Shown here: positions 26,401-41,339 of the stretch, one piece after another
How the letters are laid out: every line of letters starts with the position of its first letter
How positions within the stretch are numbered: the first letter of the stretch is position 1
Assembly (NCBI GenBank): GCA_037102815.1
Contig: BTPP01000002.1
Coordinates: 1,054,001-1,118,000, forward strand
DNA: 64,000 bases
Origin: Neurospora intermedia
Taxonomy: Eukaryota > Ascomycota > Sordariomycetes > Sordariales > Sordariaceae
Direction of reading: 5' to 3'
Notes under the pieces: generated by a model
The model's input: only the letters and a program-made list of their open reading frames with translations
Told to the model about the DNA's origin: nothing
Database searches by the model: none
Program-made: the position numbers and the translations under genes

Positions 26401-29400
26401 AATAATTTATATTTTAATAAAGCGAATTATATATTTTAAGTTTATTGTAGGGAGGATATTTATTTCTATATAATTAGTAAAATTATCCTATATTTTAATA
26501 ATTCCGATTCTTTTACCGTCCTTTCCTAGTATATATTAAATATCTAATATTTACTTATAAAAGGGTTATAGTAACGGATTAGTATATTAAAAAGTATTAA
26601 TAAACCGTTTAGGATTCTATTTCTAATAATTTAAGTAAAATTTAATACGCCTTTCTATATAAGAATAAATACCCTTCTACTAATAGAAGTTAGTAATACG
26701 GCGGTAAATTACTTTTCTTCCTTTATAGCCAACTTTATTATAATATTTGCGAAAAATAATATTGTAATTAGTATTATTATTGATAAATCTATATAGTACT
26801 TAATTAGTATCCGTAGGGTATAACTATAAAGCTCTTTTATAGAAGAAAAATTTTAGAGCTTTAGTTTTGAAGCGCTATTATTCTAATTCGGTAGTTAAAT
26901 TAATAGGTAGTTCTAACGTTTAGAGGTATTTAGCAATTCTTTGAGAATTATAAATCTATCGACCCTTTAAGGGTTCCTAGGTTTTCTTCCCTTAATCTAT
27001 CGTTCTATTAAATTTAATTATATAGATTTATTAGTCTATAAAATTGTTAATATCTTCTTCTTTAGCCTTATCCTACTAATTTACTGCCGAAGGAGGTATA
27101 TAGGAAAGGCTATTAGTAATAATATTCTTCTTTCTTAGGATATATTTAATTTCGAAGTTGAATAGTCGAATTTAAATAATTTAATATATAATTATTACTA
27201 TTAGAATATTAAATATTATATTATTTAATTGGTAGATTATAATTTGAATATTAATTTTAATAATAAAGTAAATGCCGAATAGGTAGTACTTTAATTACTT
27301 TAAAGTATAAAGTAGCCCGCGAAGTTCTTATTTAATAGTATTATATTTTTTCTTAGCGTTTAATTAAATATTACTTTCGAACCGATAAGGGTAGCGCTTA
27401 CTATTTGGCCTAATTTATTTAATAACCGCCCCCTAACTGATTAATAATATATTTACTATAAGGAAAATATCCTTGTATTAATTGTTATTATAAATAATAA
27501 GTATAAAATAAGGAGTCGATAAAACCTTATACTATAAATATTCTAGAATAAATTATTTATTTTTAGTTTATTATTATCTAGTATTTTTCTTTAGTAAAGT
27601 ATATAAGGGCTAAACTATTGTAGCGAAGTCCTTAATTTAAATTTAGTAATACTTAATAATCCCTAGGAAGGCCCTTAATTATTAGAATTCTTTACCTTTC
27701 TATTTAATAAATTTATAATCTTCCTATTAAAGGATTTTAGAAACTTTGTAGGGGGAAGGCCGTCGACCGTCTTTTAAATAGAGGTACCCTACGAATTCAA
27801 TTTCGGACTAATACTATTTGGATTTTTCGGCTATAATAGTACAACTATTAAGTTCGATATTAATTAGAACCTTATTAATATTAATTAAATAATCAAAAAC
27901 GTACTTGCGTATCCTAAGTCTAATTTCGAATCCGTTATAATTTATAGTAATTAATTTAATATAAATATTGTCCAAGTAGGGTCGATAGATAGTAGGAATT
28001 AAATTATATAGTACCCTAATTATTATTTAAAAGAATTAAATAACGGAATTCGTTCCTCTTTAGAGTAGTATAGTTATCCTCTTTACTCTTATTATATTTT
28101 AGAAGGTAGTAATATCCTTACTCTTCTTATTAAGAAGGATTTAATTGTATTTAGAAAAAAGGTTAAGAAGGGAAAGTATTTTAAATCCTCCGAATTCTTT
28201 ACTAAATTCTTTATAATTAGGAGGGATATTGGAATTATATAAAGTAATTGTATTAATCCGTTGGGTATTATTAATTAATCGAAGGCCTCTATCCTTTTTA
28301 AATATTAGGAACTAATTATTCCGGTAGGTAGTATAATTATCTTCTAACGTTCTTCGCTAGATTCTATCTTTTAATAGTTCGTAGACTCTTTAGTAATTAG
28401 CCTTCGGAATAGGGATTAATTTATATTACTATACCGAATATAGGATAGTTCTAATTTCTTAGGGAGGGAAGACGTTAGGTTTAATCTTTCCTACGTAATT
28501 AAAATCCTATACGAGAATTACTTTATAATTTCGAAGAATATAAGCAAATATTTTTTATTCTTCTTTAATTAGATTATTATATAAATTGTTAAATATAATT
28601 TATAGGCGCTTAGGGGTTAGCCGTTCTTCTTTAAGTATATTTGAAAAACGTAGTATAACAATTTTATTCTATAGCGATAGATAAGTTTTTTATTATTATT
28701 TTAATTTATTTTTTAAAGTTATAAAATGCTATAATTTCTATTTTAGGTTTCCTTCTAGCTTTAAACTATTAGAAGGTATATTGTCGATTAGTAATACTTT
28801 TTAATTTTTCCGCTTATATATAGTATAAGTAGCGAAGTTTTTAGAGGGTATTATTTTATATAGTAGTAATTAATTAGCCTTTATATTAGTAGGTATAAAT
28901 TTATTATTTTTGTAATTTTTTTCCCTTTTATCTATACGCTTCAACCGTTGTATTAACGTTTAATACCGGATAAAGTTATATATTTACCTTCTAAATTCTA
29001 TAGCGAGCTCCTTTTCTTCTATTATAGAATAGAGAGTACTCCCTATAATTATAATACTAAGTACGTTACTTAAATTATTATAGTCGGTATTATTAAAATT
29101 CCTAAATAAAAATCTTTTGAATTATTTATTATTAAATAGTTTGTCCTATAAAAGCTCTTAGAAGAATTTTAAGACGGCCTTCCTTAATATATAACGTTTT
29201 TTTTAAATGTCCTATAAGTAGTCTAATAATTTATTAATTATCGAATTTTCGATCTATTTAAGGATTTTATTTTGGGTTTTATTATTGTACTAAATAGGAG
29301 TTAATATATTAATTCTAAAGTTAACCCCTAAATAATTAGCGAATTTATTTAAGGTAAATAATTATTTATTAAATTCCTAAGCGTATAGTATTACCTACGT

Positions 29401-32400
29401 ACTTAACCTTACTCTCTCTTTTAGAATTACTATAGTTTTAACGATTATTTCTTCTATTAATATATTAATTAATTCGATATTATATATTGAATAATTCAAT
29501 TTTATTTGGGTATTTTTGAAGAATAGCTACCTAAGTATAATATTATAATATAGTAGGTAAGTATTAGTAATAAAGAAGTATATTTCCTATAGAATATTAG
29601 TTAGCTATATTTGATTATAGGCTTCTCTAATAAAGTTTTATCTATTTCCGTTACTATCCGTATTAGAAGCCCCGGTATTTGTAATAGTTAAACCGTACTC
29701 TTTAATTATATTGTATATGATTATATTTATTTCTACGCTTATATTAAGGAGGGCTCTAATTTTTAGTCCTTTTTATTATAGAGAGACAAATAGGATTAAT
29801 AAAATAGATATCTTAATTACGTCCCCTAAATATAATAGGTAAGAAAATTTATTTAAATAGGTATATAATTGTATAGGAGTAATTACTTCTATTATATATT
29901 AGAAAGCGGATTTTAGTATATTTTCCTAAATAAGTTTGATTGTACTATTTAATTTCTAATCTAAATAGTAGATAGAGGTTTTAGTAGAATTCTATCTTTT
30001 GGTTATTTTACCTACTATCCCCTTAATAAATACGCTATTAATTTTATATTAGGTTATAAGAATAATTTAATTCGCTTCCTTAGATTAATCGGCTATTATA
30101 TTACTTTTATAGGAGATTTTAATAATATTATTCTTATTTAGGTTAATTTTATACTAGATTAGGGTAATAAGTATTATTACAAACCGTCGGTCTATATAGT
30201 ATAGTTCCCTAATCCGATAGGGAATATTATAATCGATAGTTTTAAATACGAGAAGGTATTATTCTTTAATTCTTTTAATAGTTTCCTTTATAATAATATT
30301 AGTATTAATAATTCTAATAGGCTTTATAGAGGATAAAGTAGTAGGTTTTATAGATGTATTTTCCTTATTAGAATTTAGGGTTAGTAGATTAATTATTTTA
30401 TTTTCTATTATTAGTTTAAGGATATTTATCAGTTGGGTTATTGGAGATAGTTAATTAAATTCTAGGGTAGAGGGTTAAAGTATATTATTTTCGAATATAG
30501 TAATACTATTATTAATAGTATTTATTTATTGCAACCGTTTATTAGGACGATTAGGAAAAGATATTTCCCTTATAAGGCTTATAAATTATTTATTAGGCTC
30601 TATAGTATTAATCTCTTAGTTATATAATTTTGGATTAAACGTTATACTAATTATTATTTAACGAATATTTTCGATTTAATAATCTAAGGATTGAAATTTC
30701 TAAAGGAGATGTATATAATTATCTCTTATTCTATATATAAATTATATTTAAAAAGTAGAAGGATTTTAATATTTAAATTATTTAATAAAAGTTATAGGAG
30801 TTTTTATATAATATAAAGAAGAGAGTATTTATTTAATAATTATAATATCGTTTATTAATTCCGGTATTCCTTTAGGAAGTAAATTTAGTAGGCTATTAGT
30901 TAAAGGTAGTATAGGTTCTATAATTATAAGGTTAGATTCTTCTAAAATGTTCCTTAGAAGTATTTCCTTAAGTATTTATTTTTAAAATAGCGGTTAAATT
31001 AAGTAATTTTTAGTAGTATTAGCTATTTTAATAAAGTAAGTACTAAAGGTCTAGGGGTATTCTATTAGCGTTTAGCGAATTATAATAATTTTATATTCGG
31101 TTAAAGATTTTCGGTAGACTTTTTAGGTAATATTTAATTTATTAGTTATATAATAGTAATTTAGTAAATTAGTACCTATTATATTTATAGAAGTATTTGA
31201 ATTACTATTCTTTTACTACTACCGGCTATATATATTACTAGGTAGTAGAGAAAATTCTAATTCGAATTTATATTTTTTCTTTAGTGTTTAAATATTCTTC
31301 TCCTAGTAATTAAAAATAGCCTTATATTCGGGAAATATTCTATAAATTACTATTTAGGATTGTATTAAAAGTCCTAACCTCCCGTCTTTAATAATTGAAA
31401 TTATTGCTTCGTTAGGGATATAGTTGTTATAGTCCTTTCTATTACCGATTATAATAGTTATTTGCGAGGTAAGTATAGGATTTTGAAGCCGATAAATAGC
31501 TAATTTACCTTTTTGAATATTATTAACTATCTTTTAATATTAGTTTTAGTAATAATTATTACTATATTAGTAGTAATAGATTTAACGTCCGTCCTTATAG
31601 TTCTAATTGCCTCCTTTACTATTTCTTCTTCCGCTTCGGCTTTTTGCGGAGGTACCGTTTGTATAGCCTCCTCCTTCGTTAATAGTATAACCCTATTTAA
31701 TTATTAATGAGAAATTAATTTAAATCTCCTTTTTTTATTTTTTTACTAGTTTTTTATTAAGTTGAGATTGTATAATCCTTATTTAATTAAGTTCTTTAAT
31801 TATCTTTTCGATATTTAATTTCTCGGTTAAATAGGACGTAGTAGGCGCTAAAACGGTAATTTAGGTCGCTAAAGGAGTTTTTTTATATAAAGGTTAGTTG
31901 GAATTATTATTTAATCCGATTAAATTATTTTTTTTATTAGTAACTATTAATGTTCTCTTTTTAATTAATACTATACTTAGGCTATTATTTAATAAATTAT
32001 CCTCCTTATTATTAATATAAGTGTTATTTTCGAAGTCGAAGTATTTATAAATAGTCTTTATTATATTAGTATAGAACTATAACTAGGTTATTTAATAGAC
32101 CTTTTCTTTAAGCCCTATAGTTATTATAATTATCCTTTTAATTCTTTTTGTAAATTTTTTTATAGAAGTTGTAAATAGTTATAGATTAAGTAAAGTCCTT
32201 CTCCTTTTTGGGTTGTTTTATTAAGAATATTAAATATTTAAATATAGTTTTAATAATCTTTTTTTTATTATAGGGGATAGATTTATTATAAAAGACCTTT
32301 AGTATAATAATTTTACTATTTATTTAATTTAAGTCTAATACTAAGAATTTTTATTTAAGACGATGATAGAATTCTTTCTATATTTAAATATTCTTAGTAG

Positions 32401-34435
32401 TAGTATTATTCGCTATTTCTCTATAAATTTTCCGGGCGTTTAGTATATATTATTAGTACTAAGTATTTAATTTAATTTTATTAGAGAGGTAATAGCTTTG
32501 AACCTTATTATTGAATTCTTCTAAATATTTAAAGATGTACTTCCCTTTAAATTTAGTTTTAAGTATATAGGTTTTTACGAAGGAAGTTGTAAGAATTTTA
32601 ATTATTAATATTTATGCTAGGTATATATTAGATAAGCTTTTAAGTAGGTCTTTATTTAATAGGTTTTTATTTGAAGTTTATTATATTTCGTACTTAGGTT
32701 CTTACTATTAATTAAATTATATAATTATAATATTAAATCCTAAGAGTCCTAAAGAAGGACCCTAATAATAATTAGAAGGGGTAGAAGTAGGAGTAATAAG
32801 ATAGGGATTTTAGTAGGTAAGAAAATGCTATTTAGATTTAAAACTTTAGGAATAGTTAGTCTTTAATTTAGTATAATAAAATCTTAAAGGCGACTAGATA
32901 GGTTGTAAAAGAATAATACGAAGAAGCGGATATTAGGTTCGAAAATTAGGTATAAAGGCGGATAAAATATATAAATATAAAATACGAATAGGATTAGGTT
33001 AGTTTAGTAATAGATTCCTAAAGGGGGTTAATAATTAGTTTTTTAATTGGATTGGTAAAGGAGTTAGAGATTAATTAGGTTTTAGAAAGGGGAAAAAGGT
33101 AGTTTCTAATATAAGGGTCGAGGAAGGAAGAGTAGAATTTAGGAGGGATAGTAGGAATAATTCTAGTATTAATATAGGAGGTTAATCCGATACTTCCTAA
33201 TTAGTATATAGAGTTAGGGTTGTAAAAATATTCCTATTATTTTAGATCCGGTTAGTATTGTTTATATTACTTTTATATATTAATTAATTTATTTACCCCC
33301 TTTTTCTTCCTTTAATTTAGAAGTCCCTAGTCCCCCTTTTTATTTATTTTCCTACTAATTAGGTATTATCGTACTATTATACCTTCTCTAATTAGAGATC
33401 TCTAATTAGTTTTTCCTCTCTTCTTATTCTTTTAATATTCCTTTTCTTTTTCTTTTTCTAAGTAAAAGGAACCTCTTTGGTTTTTACCCTCTACCTTTTC
33501 GGCTTTTCTACTTCTATTATCGGTATTCGAGAGTAGTAGTTCTTATTTTATATTAATAATATTGTTGTTAAAGCCCTTCTAATAAGGGTTTATAATAATT
33601 AATTACTTCCTCTTAGTTTTTGAAATGTAATAATAGTAATAATTATAATTTTAAGAGTCTATTAATAATAATTGCTGATATATTGCGCGAAGGAAGAATT
33701 CGGAGGTGATAATTAGTACCCTTCCTTTTAAGGAATTGATTATAAATTATTGAGGAAAAAGGGTCTAGGTATTGTCTAATCTTTCTACGCTTAAGTAAGG
33801 GTTATATATTACGGATTTAGGGATATTAGTCCTTAAAGGCCTAATATTAATACTTACTTTAGTTATTAATAAATTCTTTTATTATTTATTATTCTTAGAT
33901 AATTTTCTAATTAAATTACTATGTAAATAGCCTATTAATTGTCTATTCTTATTATTATTTAGGTATTATTAATTAGGTATTCGTTCTTCTTATCGGGTTA
34001 TATAATTGAACTACTACTATTAAGCAATTTATTTATCGTTTGTACTTATTTATATTTAATTATTATTACTTGGATATTCGTTTATTTATTTTTTTTATTA
34101 ATTATTTATATTATTATTCGCACTCCGACGTTATATCCGAATAGTAGTCGGGTAACTACTAATTAATTATATTATTGGCGATTGTAGTACAGTTACTAAT
34201 ATAATTATATATCGGATATTATCGAGGGCCCCGGACTGTAGTAAGCGTTTAATATTAAGGATCTTTATACTTTTCTAAAATAAAGTTATTTAAACTTGTT
34301 TGTAACGACTAATTAAATAATACTAGCGAATATCGGGCAAACTTTAATGAGGATAGGAAGTTGTAGAATCCTTATATTCGTTTTAGTTAATTTAACGTAG
34401 GGTTTTTAATACCTATTTCGTCCTTATTACTAATT

Positions 34436-35132
34436 TAAAATAGCGAGAAAACTATAATAATAATAATAATTATACTACTATAACTAAAGTAATATATAAG
34501 GACTATAATTCTTAATTATCTAATTTAGTAGAGTAGTAAATAATTTTCAAACTTTTCTAAATAGTTAAAATAGGAGGTATCGAGCTAAATATAATTTACT
34601 AAAGTTTTATATCCGTTGAATAGTTAAATATTTAATCGCTATTATAAAACGAAGATAGTTAATAGATTTTTTAATATCTTCTTCCTATAAGTAAATAGAG
34701 AAATGAATATATATTCCCTCTAGAGGGATGAAGGATTATTCAATACAATAAAATAAGAAGAGGTAAATAATTAGAGATTACTAAGAACTATTATCTTATT
34801 CAATTAAAAATACCAAATTAAGATTTATCCTCTAGTATAATAAAAGAAAAAGAATATTGTAATAATTTATTATCTTATTCTCTTAAAGTTCGATGTTCTA
34901 TCTATCCCCCTTATTTCTTTTCTTCCTCTATTATCCCTATTTTTCTACTTTTTCTAATCTATTATCTTATTAAATTGGTTTTGCATTCTTTTGTCTTCTA
35001 TTAATGCTAATTGTTCAACTCTGTCCAGTTTAGAAAGTGTACCCTCTGATCCAGTACCCTTGCTGAAGGTTCGAAAAAAATCATTGCAGAAAATAAATCA
35101 ACGTATATGTTCCCGTATACTACCCTAAATTA
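34436..35132 (-). repeat. 5' LTR of long LTR element copy 2
   Basis: 697 bp, gap-free match to the other three LTRs of this family. Here the spared patch is at the right side (about 34975-35120), the opposite part of the LTR from the patch in the 3' LTR. Confidence 0.9.
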
Positions 35133-38100
35133 ATAATTAAATCCCTCTTAATAAGAAGAGTAGGGATATTATTACCTTCTAAAGTGCGATAGGAGTAAAA
35201 AGGATAATTATATTACCCTAAGGAGGAATGAACTTTATTATTTAATTCTCCCGGGTAATAATTAAGGTATTGTATAATCTAATTCCTATTATTTATCGAT
35301 CTTACTTAGACGATATTAATATTAAATTAGTTATTATAAATTATAATAGATTCGAGATTAGATTTAGTATACGTAAATACATTTTTAATTATTTAATTAA
35401 TATTAATAAGGTCCTAATTAATATCGAGCTTAATAATTATATTATTATAGTTAAAAAGTCTAAATAGTATTAGCCCGAAATTGAATTCGTAGGATACCTC
35501 TACTTAGAAGACGGTAAACGACCTTCCCCCTATAAAATTTCTAGAATCTTTTAATAGGAAGATTGTAAATTTATTAAATAGAAAGGTAAAGAATTTTAAT
35601 AATTAAGAGCCTTTCTAAAGATTATTAAGTACTACCGAATTTAAATTAAGGACTTTACTATAATAGTTTAGCCCTTATATACTTTATTAAAGAAAAATAT
35701 TAAATAGTAATAAATAGAGAATAAATAATTTACCTTAAAATATTTATAATATAAGGTTCTATCGGCTCCTTATTTTATACTTATTATTTATAATAACGAC
35801 CGGTATAAGGATATTTTCCTTATAGTAAATATATTACTAATTAATTAGAGGGCGGTTATTAAATAAATTGGGTTAAATAATAAATATTACCCTTATTAGT
35901 TCGAAAGTAATATTTAATTAAACGCTAAAAAAAATATAATACTATTAAGTAAGAACTTTGCGGACTATTTTATATTTTAAAATAATTAAAGTACTATTTA
36001 TTCGACGTTTATTTTATTATTAAAATTAATATTTAAATTATAGTCTACTAATTAAATAGCGTAGCGTCTAATATCCTAATAATAATAATTATATATTAAA
36101 TTACTTAGATTTAATTATTTAACTTCGAAGTTAGATATATATTAAGAAAGAAGAATATTATTACTAATAGCCTTTCCCGTATACCTTCTTCAATAGTAAA
36201 TTAGCGGGATAAAGCTAAGGAAGAAGATATTAACGATTTTATAGATTAATAAATCTATATAGTAAAATTTAATAGAATATTAGATTAAAGGAAGAAAAAT
36301 TAGGAACTCTTAAAGGGATAGTAGATTTATAATTCTTAAAGAATTATTAAGTACCTCTAAACGTTAGAATTATTTATTAATTTAATTACTAAATTAGAAT
36401 AATAGTATTTTAAAACCGAAATTCTAAAGTTCTTTTTCTATAAAGGGGCTTTATAGTTATACTCTACGAATATTAATTAAGTACTACGCAGATTTATAAA
36501 TAATAATACTAATTATAATATTATTTTTCGCAAATATTATAATAAAGTTGGCTATAAAGGAAGAGAAGCAATTTACCGCCGTATTACTAATTTCTATTAG
36601 TAGAAGGGTATTTATTCTTATATAGAAAAACGTATTAAATCCTATTTAAATTATTAGAAATAAAATTCTAAATAGTTTATTAATACTTTCTAATATATTA
36701 ATCTATTATTATAACCCTTCTATAAATAGATATTAGATATTTAGTATATACTAGGGAAGGACGGTAAAAGAATTAGGATTATTAAAGTATAGAATAACTT
36801 TACTAATTATATAGAGGTAAATATCCTCCCTATAGTAAATTTAAAGTATATGGCTCGCTTTATTAAAATATAAATTATTTATCGATAGGGCCTACCCTTA
36901 TTAATTATTATTAATAGCGGTTTAGAATTCCGGAAAAATTGTAACAATTTACTATAGAAGTTCAATATCCCTTTTATAAGGATTTTACCCTATAATTCTA
37001 AAGTAAACGGAGTAAATAAGTTTAGGCATTTCCTAATTATAATAGTATTTATAAAGCTTATTAGTAATATAGGGAGTAATTAGAAGCCCTAGCTATTTTA
37101 CATTTTATTTATAAATTGGACTATAGTCCGGGGAAGCTATAGTTTTACTCCCTTCTACTTCAATTATAGATATAATCCTATTTCGCCAATTAAATTTAAT
37201 TTACTATCTTAGAAAATTATATAATAGGGTAATATATAGGATAATAGATTATTTAAAGCCCGACTCGATTTAATATTTACTAGAACTTATTTACTATAAA
37301 ATAATAAATACAAATTTAATTTTACTGCTAAATGAATTTTAGTAATAAAGTAAAAGGTTGTAGAATATTGTAATTTAATAAATAAGGGTAAAATTAGGCC
37401 CGATATTATAAAACTATAGGTAGGAGATTTAATACTAATTTATAATTATATTCGACGAATTGATATAAATTCGGTTAGAAAATTAATTTATTGTTAATTT
37501 AGTCCTTTTCGAATTAAAAAAATTACTTCTAAGTATAAATACCTCTTAAAAACCTTGGATAGTATTAATATTACTATTTCCTATCCGGTTAAGAGGATTA
37601 AAAAGTACTTTTTATATAATAGTATATAGTTAGAACTAAATTATAATATAATTAATTAGGAAACGCTTCCTTTGCTATACTTAAAGGAAACTTTAGAGGA
37701 ACCTGTAATTAATAAAAATACTATAGGGAAAGTTATAGATTGTACGATTAATTAAAATACTAAAAGGGAAATATAGCGGACAATAGAATAGTATAATAGG
37801 AATTTTAAAATTATTTTACCCTAAGGGAAGCTTAAAAATTGGAAATTAATATATAGGTAAGGGAGTAAAAACCTTTAATACTTTATATAATTAAATATTA
37901 TTATAAAATTAACTATTTCGACTATTTATTATTTTGTACGAAAGGAATCGAATAAATATTATTATTCTTTTCGAAGGGAAGAGAAAGATAGGAAAGTTTA
38001 TACTTTACTATATACTATAATATTAAAAATATTCCCTATAATATAAGAAAAATTGAAATAATTAAAATACTTATTATTAAACTACTAAATGAAATTTAAA

Positions 38101-39479
38101 TATAACGATCCTTCTAGTAATACTTAAAGGTAGCTATCTTAAGAAAATTTTTATATATTTTTACCTTAAAATTCCCGTCCTAGAAAATAATATAAATATA
38201 TTAATTGCCTTACAACTTAAAATATACTAAATAAATCTAGCCCTAGACCCCTAACCTCTAACTCCCTTTCCTACTAAAAATATTTAAACTAAAGCCTAAT
38301 CTCCCCTCTAAAGAATACCCTAATATAAAATTATAACGGAGGAATATTAGTAATTATTTATTCCTCCCGATTATTATACTACTTAGCGCTCAGTTTATTA
38401 ATATAAGGAATACTTAAATTACGAATATATATTAAAAATACTAAATTTATAGTATATTCTTTAATTACTCTATAATTTTATATATAATTACTATAAATAT
38501 TATCCTTAAAGCCGGATAAAAAAAGCGAACGATATTCAGTAAAAGGATTAATAACTAAAGTCCGTTCGAATTAATTGGAAGTATTACGGAATATTAATAT
38601 ATATTTTTTTTAGAATATTATAATATAGTAGCTATACTATAGGGAATTACTAGTATCTAAAGAAAAGATTAGTAAAGAATTAATTAGGGAGTAAAGATAT
38701 ATATTTTTTACTAAAGATTTGAATAATTAGTACTTTAAACTGTTTATCCTATTAAGTTATAAAATAGGTATAGTAATTAAAAGGCTAATTACTTTTAGTA
38801 TTAATTTAAACCGATTTTAGTATTATATTAAGGGAAATTATAATTTATTTAATTTAATTAAGAAATTGTACCTTAGCCCTAAAATTATTAAATATTTATA
38901 AGAAGGCTTTTTAATAATTAGGGAATCCCTATAGTAGTATAAAGTATAATATTTAAGAAGGGTATTATATAATATAAACTCTTAAATGAGAGATAGTTAA
39001 TATTATACCCTCTATCGGTCTATAGGCTCCCTAAATAATATTTGTAAGTAAAGCTCTAGGGCTAATCTCTTATTAGATTTGTAAATAAAAATATTTATAA
39101 ACTTTAGGACGGTTATTATATTAAATTTAATAAGAGATAGTAAAAGGGTAAGTTGGAAGAAAGATATTATTTGGTTGTACTTAAAGAATATTATTTTTAT
39201 AAGTATTTTAACGAGCTCCAGTTAGTTAGTTAATAGTAGTAGGAGGAAGAAATTGTATAGGATTTCTATATTATTAAGGCTAGTTGGAACTGTAGGTAGA
39301 TATTTTAATAATAAATATTGGTAGTAGAAGAAAGAAATTAATAGAAAAATAAGGAATTAATTAAAAAAAGAAAAAGGTAAAGAAAAGGGAAAGACCGACT
39401 AAGGGAAGTAGGTTTTTATATTTAAATTGTAGATTATTATCAATATTTAATTTGTTATTTATAATTCTAAGTAAAGGTA

Positions 39480-41330
39480 ATGCACAAAAACTGCTTTGAA
39501 ACCGGAAACGCCGATTTCTGGTCGAGGAGTGCTCCAAAACGAAAACTAATAACGGCAATCGATTCAGGAGGGTCGTTTACGTCCCTTATAATATCTTACG
39601 ACGAGCGCAGCGACGGCGTTATATCGTCGTTGCCGATAGCCATCGACGGCGGTGCCCGTAGACTCGAAAACAGCGTCTACAACCCGCTCGCGGAAATCTC
39701 AATATACAACAATCCTAAAGCTATACTCACTACGAAGATTTCGGATAAAACGGAGGAAGACGATGAAATATTGAAGAAGTTTATCGCTAGAGCGAACAAA
39801 TCTACGGACTACAATACTGTTTCGACTAAGGACCGTCGTTAGGCTCGAAAATTACTTTTCGAATTTGCGAAGGTACGTATTAGAAAAAGTAGGTTTATAC
39901 GACTTGAGGCTAGTAAGGTTGGAACCGACTAATTTATTATTAAGAAGGATTTTGATAATTTAAAGAAGGATATTCTAAAGGAAATTAAAAAAGGCGCCTA
40001 AGAAGTACCGAAGCGTTAAATTAATATTATAGCGAAAGTTAGCCCGAGTAAGATCGGTGCTACCCTCTAATAACTATTTACTATTACTAAGAAGTTTGTT
40101 CCTTCTAATTTCGAGCGATAGTTTACTATTAAGGGAGCGACGATTACTATTAAGTTCGTGAACCGTTCGAATAAAAATACGAAAACGATTTTAGTTATAT
40201 ATTTAAGTAAAAAGAATACCGGCCTAATAGTCCGAATAGCTACTAGAATACTAATAACCGGAGATTATATAATTATATTCGATAAATCTATACGTAATTA
40301 GTATTAGTATAATTAAATATAGGTTAAAGAAGTTTTCGGCCCTAATATTTTCGTTATTATAAATATTATAGGCGTATTAGTCTAGAACGTACTTTAAAAT
40401 AGTATTAATAATTATATTACGGCGGAAATTATATTAAATATAGCGAAGGAGAAGAACCCGGAGGTATTTATTATTAGAGTTCGGCTATAGAAGAGAAGGG
40501 ACGGAGAGAATAGAAGCCTATTCCTAATAAAGGTCGCTATTATATTAACGGTATACTTCCTTTAGAATAACCTCTTCCTCTAGGACGGCGGTATATACTT
40601 ATACGAACCGTTCTAAATTTCGAATAATATTTAATAATATTTTAAATATTAGGGAATTGGATATACAGCGAAATTCTACCGTTAAAAAGATATTTACGCC
40701 TACTATAGCGAAGTTAAATACGAAAGAGATCGCTTTAGTAAAGTAAATTACTTATCTAATAATAATAAGTTATTCGTTTATTATAAGCCGTATAGGAAGA
40801 AGGGCTACTATACGTATAACTATAAGGAGTACCCTATTTTCTAGAAAGTAATTACGAAAACGTTTATTATATACGCCGAAAGGCTATAGGTATTTACCCC
40901 TCGTAAGAATTTAACCGGGAAGGTATTAGAGCCGACGATAGAGATTGTAAATAAGGGCATCCTCCTAAACGCCCCTCCTAGCTCCTATATTATTACTACT
41001 TTAGAGAGATATATTAGAAGAATTATAAAGAGGGGACGGCCGAAGAAAATTATTAGCCTATCCTCCCGACCGAAGTTATTAAACCCTTAGAGTCCGATAG
41101 ATATTTATATACGCTTTTAAAGCGTAGGAGGGAGTTAGTTGCGTAGCGGTAATAGTATTTATATAATTATAGCCCCCCTTAGGGAAGTAATACCTTTATC
41201 CTCTATAGAAGGATTAGAAGGAACCCTATTTTAGGGTAATTAATAGTCTAATTAAAAATATTCTATTAGAATGTAGGGAAGTCGTATGAGAGAGGGAAGC
41301 TTTTATTTGAATAAGAGGAGACTTATAATA
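39480..41330 (+). pseudogene. LINE ORF1 (gag-like, zinc-knuckle protein)
   Basis: The first 120 codons (39480-39839) are fully open, starting at an ATG whose A belongs to the target duplication, and end at a TAG at 39840. The frame then continues with scattered RIP-type stops. Near 40640-40860 there are spaced blocks (KGYYTYNYKEYPIF and two preceding) whose spacing fits CCHC knuckles, with cysteines changed to tyrosine as RIP would do. The protein would bind element RNA in the family. The first 120 residues are polar with no domain I recognise; assignment to ORF1 rests on position and on the frame carrying on into the knuckle region. Confidence 0.6.
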
Positions 41331-41339
41331 TTGTAATAA

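Larger units (their letters stand above)
19772..35132 (-). mobile_element. Long Ty3/gypsy-type LTR retrotransposon (copy 2), antisense, complete in length but broken
   Basis: A second copy of the same 15.4 kb family, in reverse orientation, inserted in the reverse-transcriptase region of copy 1. LTRs are 34436-35132 (5') and 19772-20468 (3'), 697 bp each. The target duplication is ATAA (19768-19771 and 35133-35136), with one base of ambiguity. Length is 15,361 bp, one base more than copy 1 with its insertions removed, so the two are collinear. Parts on the minus strand mirror copy 1: gag-like near 32600-32200, retropepsin-like near 29770-29650, reverse transcriptase near 28500-27700, RNase H and integrase between about 27500 and 25900, then about 5 kb unassigned to the 3' LTR. 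No later insertion interrupts it. It is broken by many RIP-type stops. Confidence 0.9.

Noticed and set aside
35270-35467. 65-codon open frame as a separate small gene
   Set aside because: It is part of the reverse-transcriptase region of long LTR element copy 1, resuming after the copy 2 insertion.
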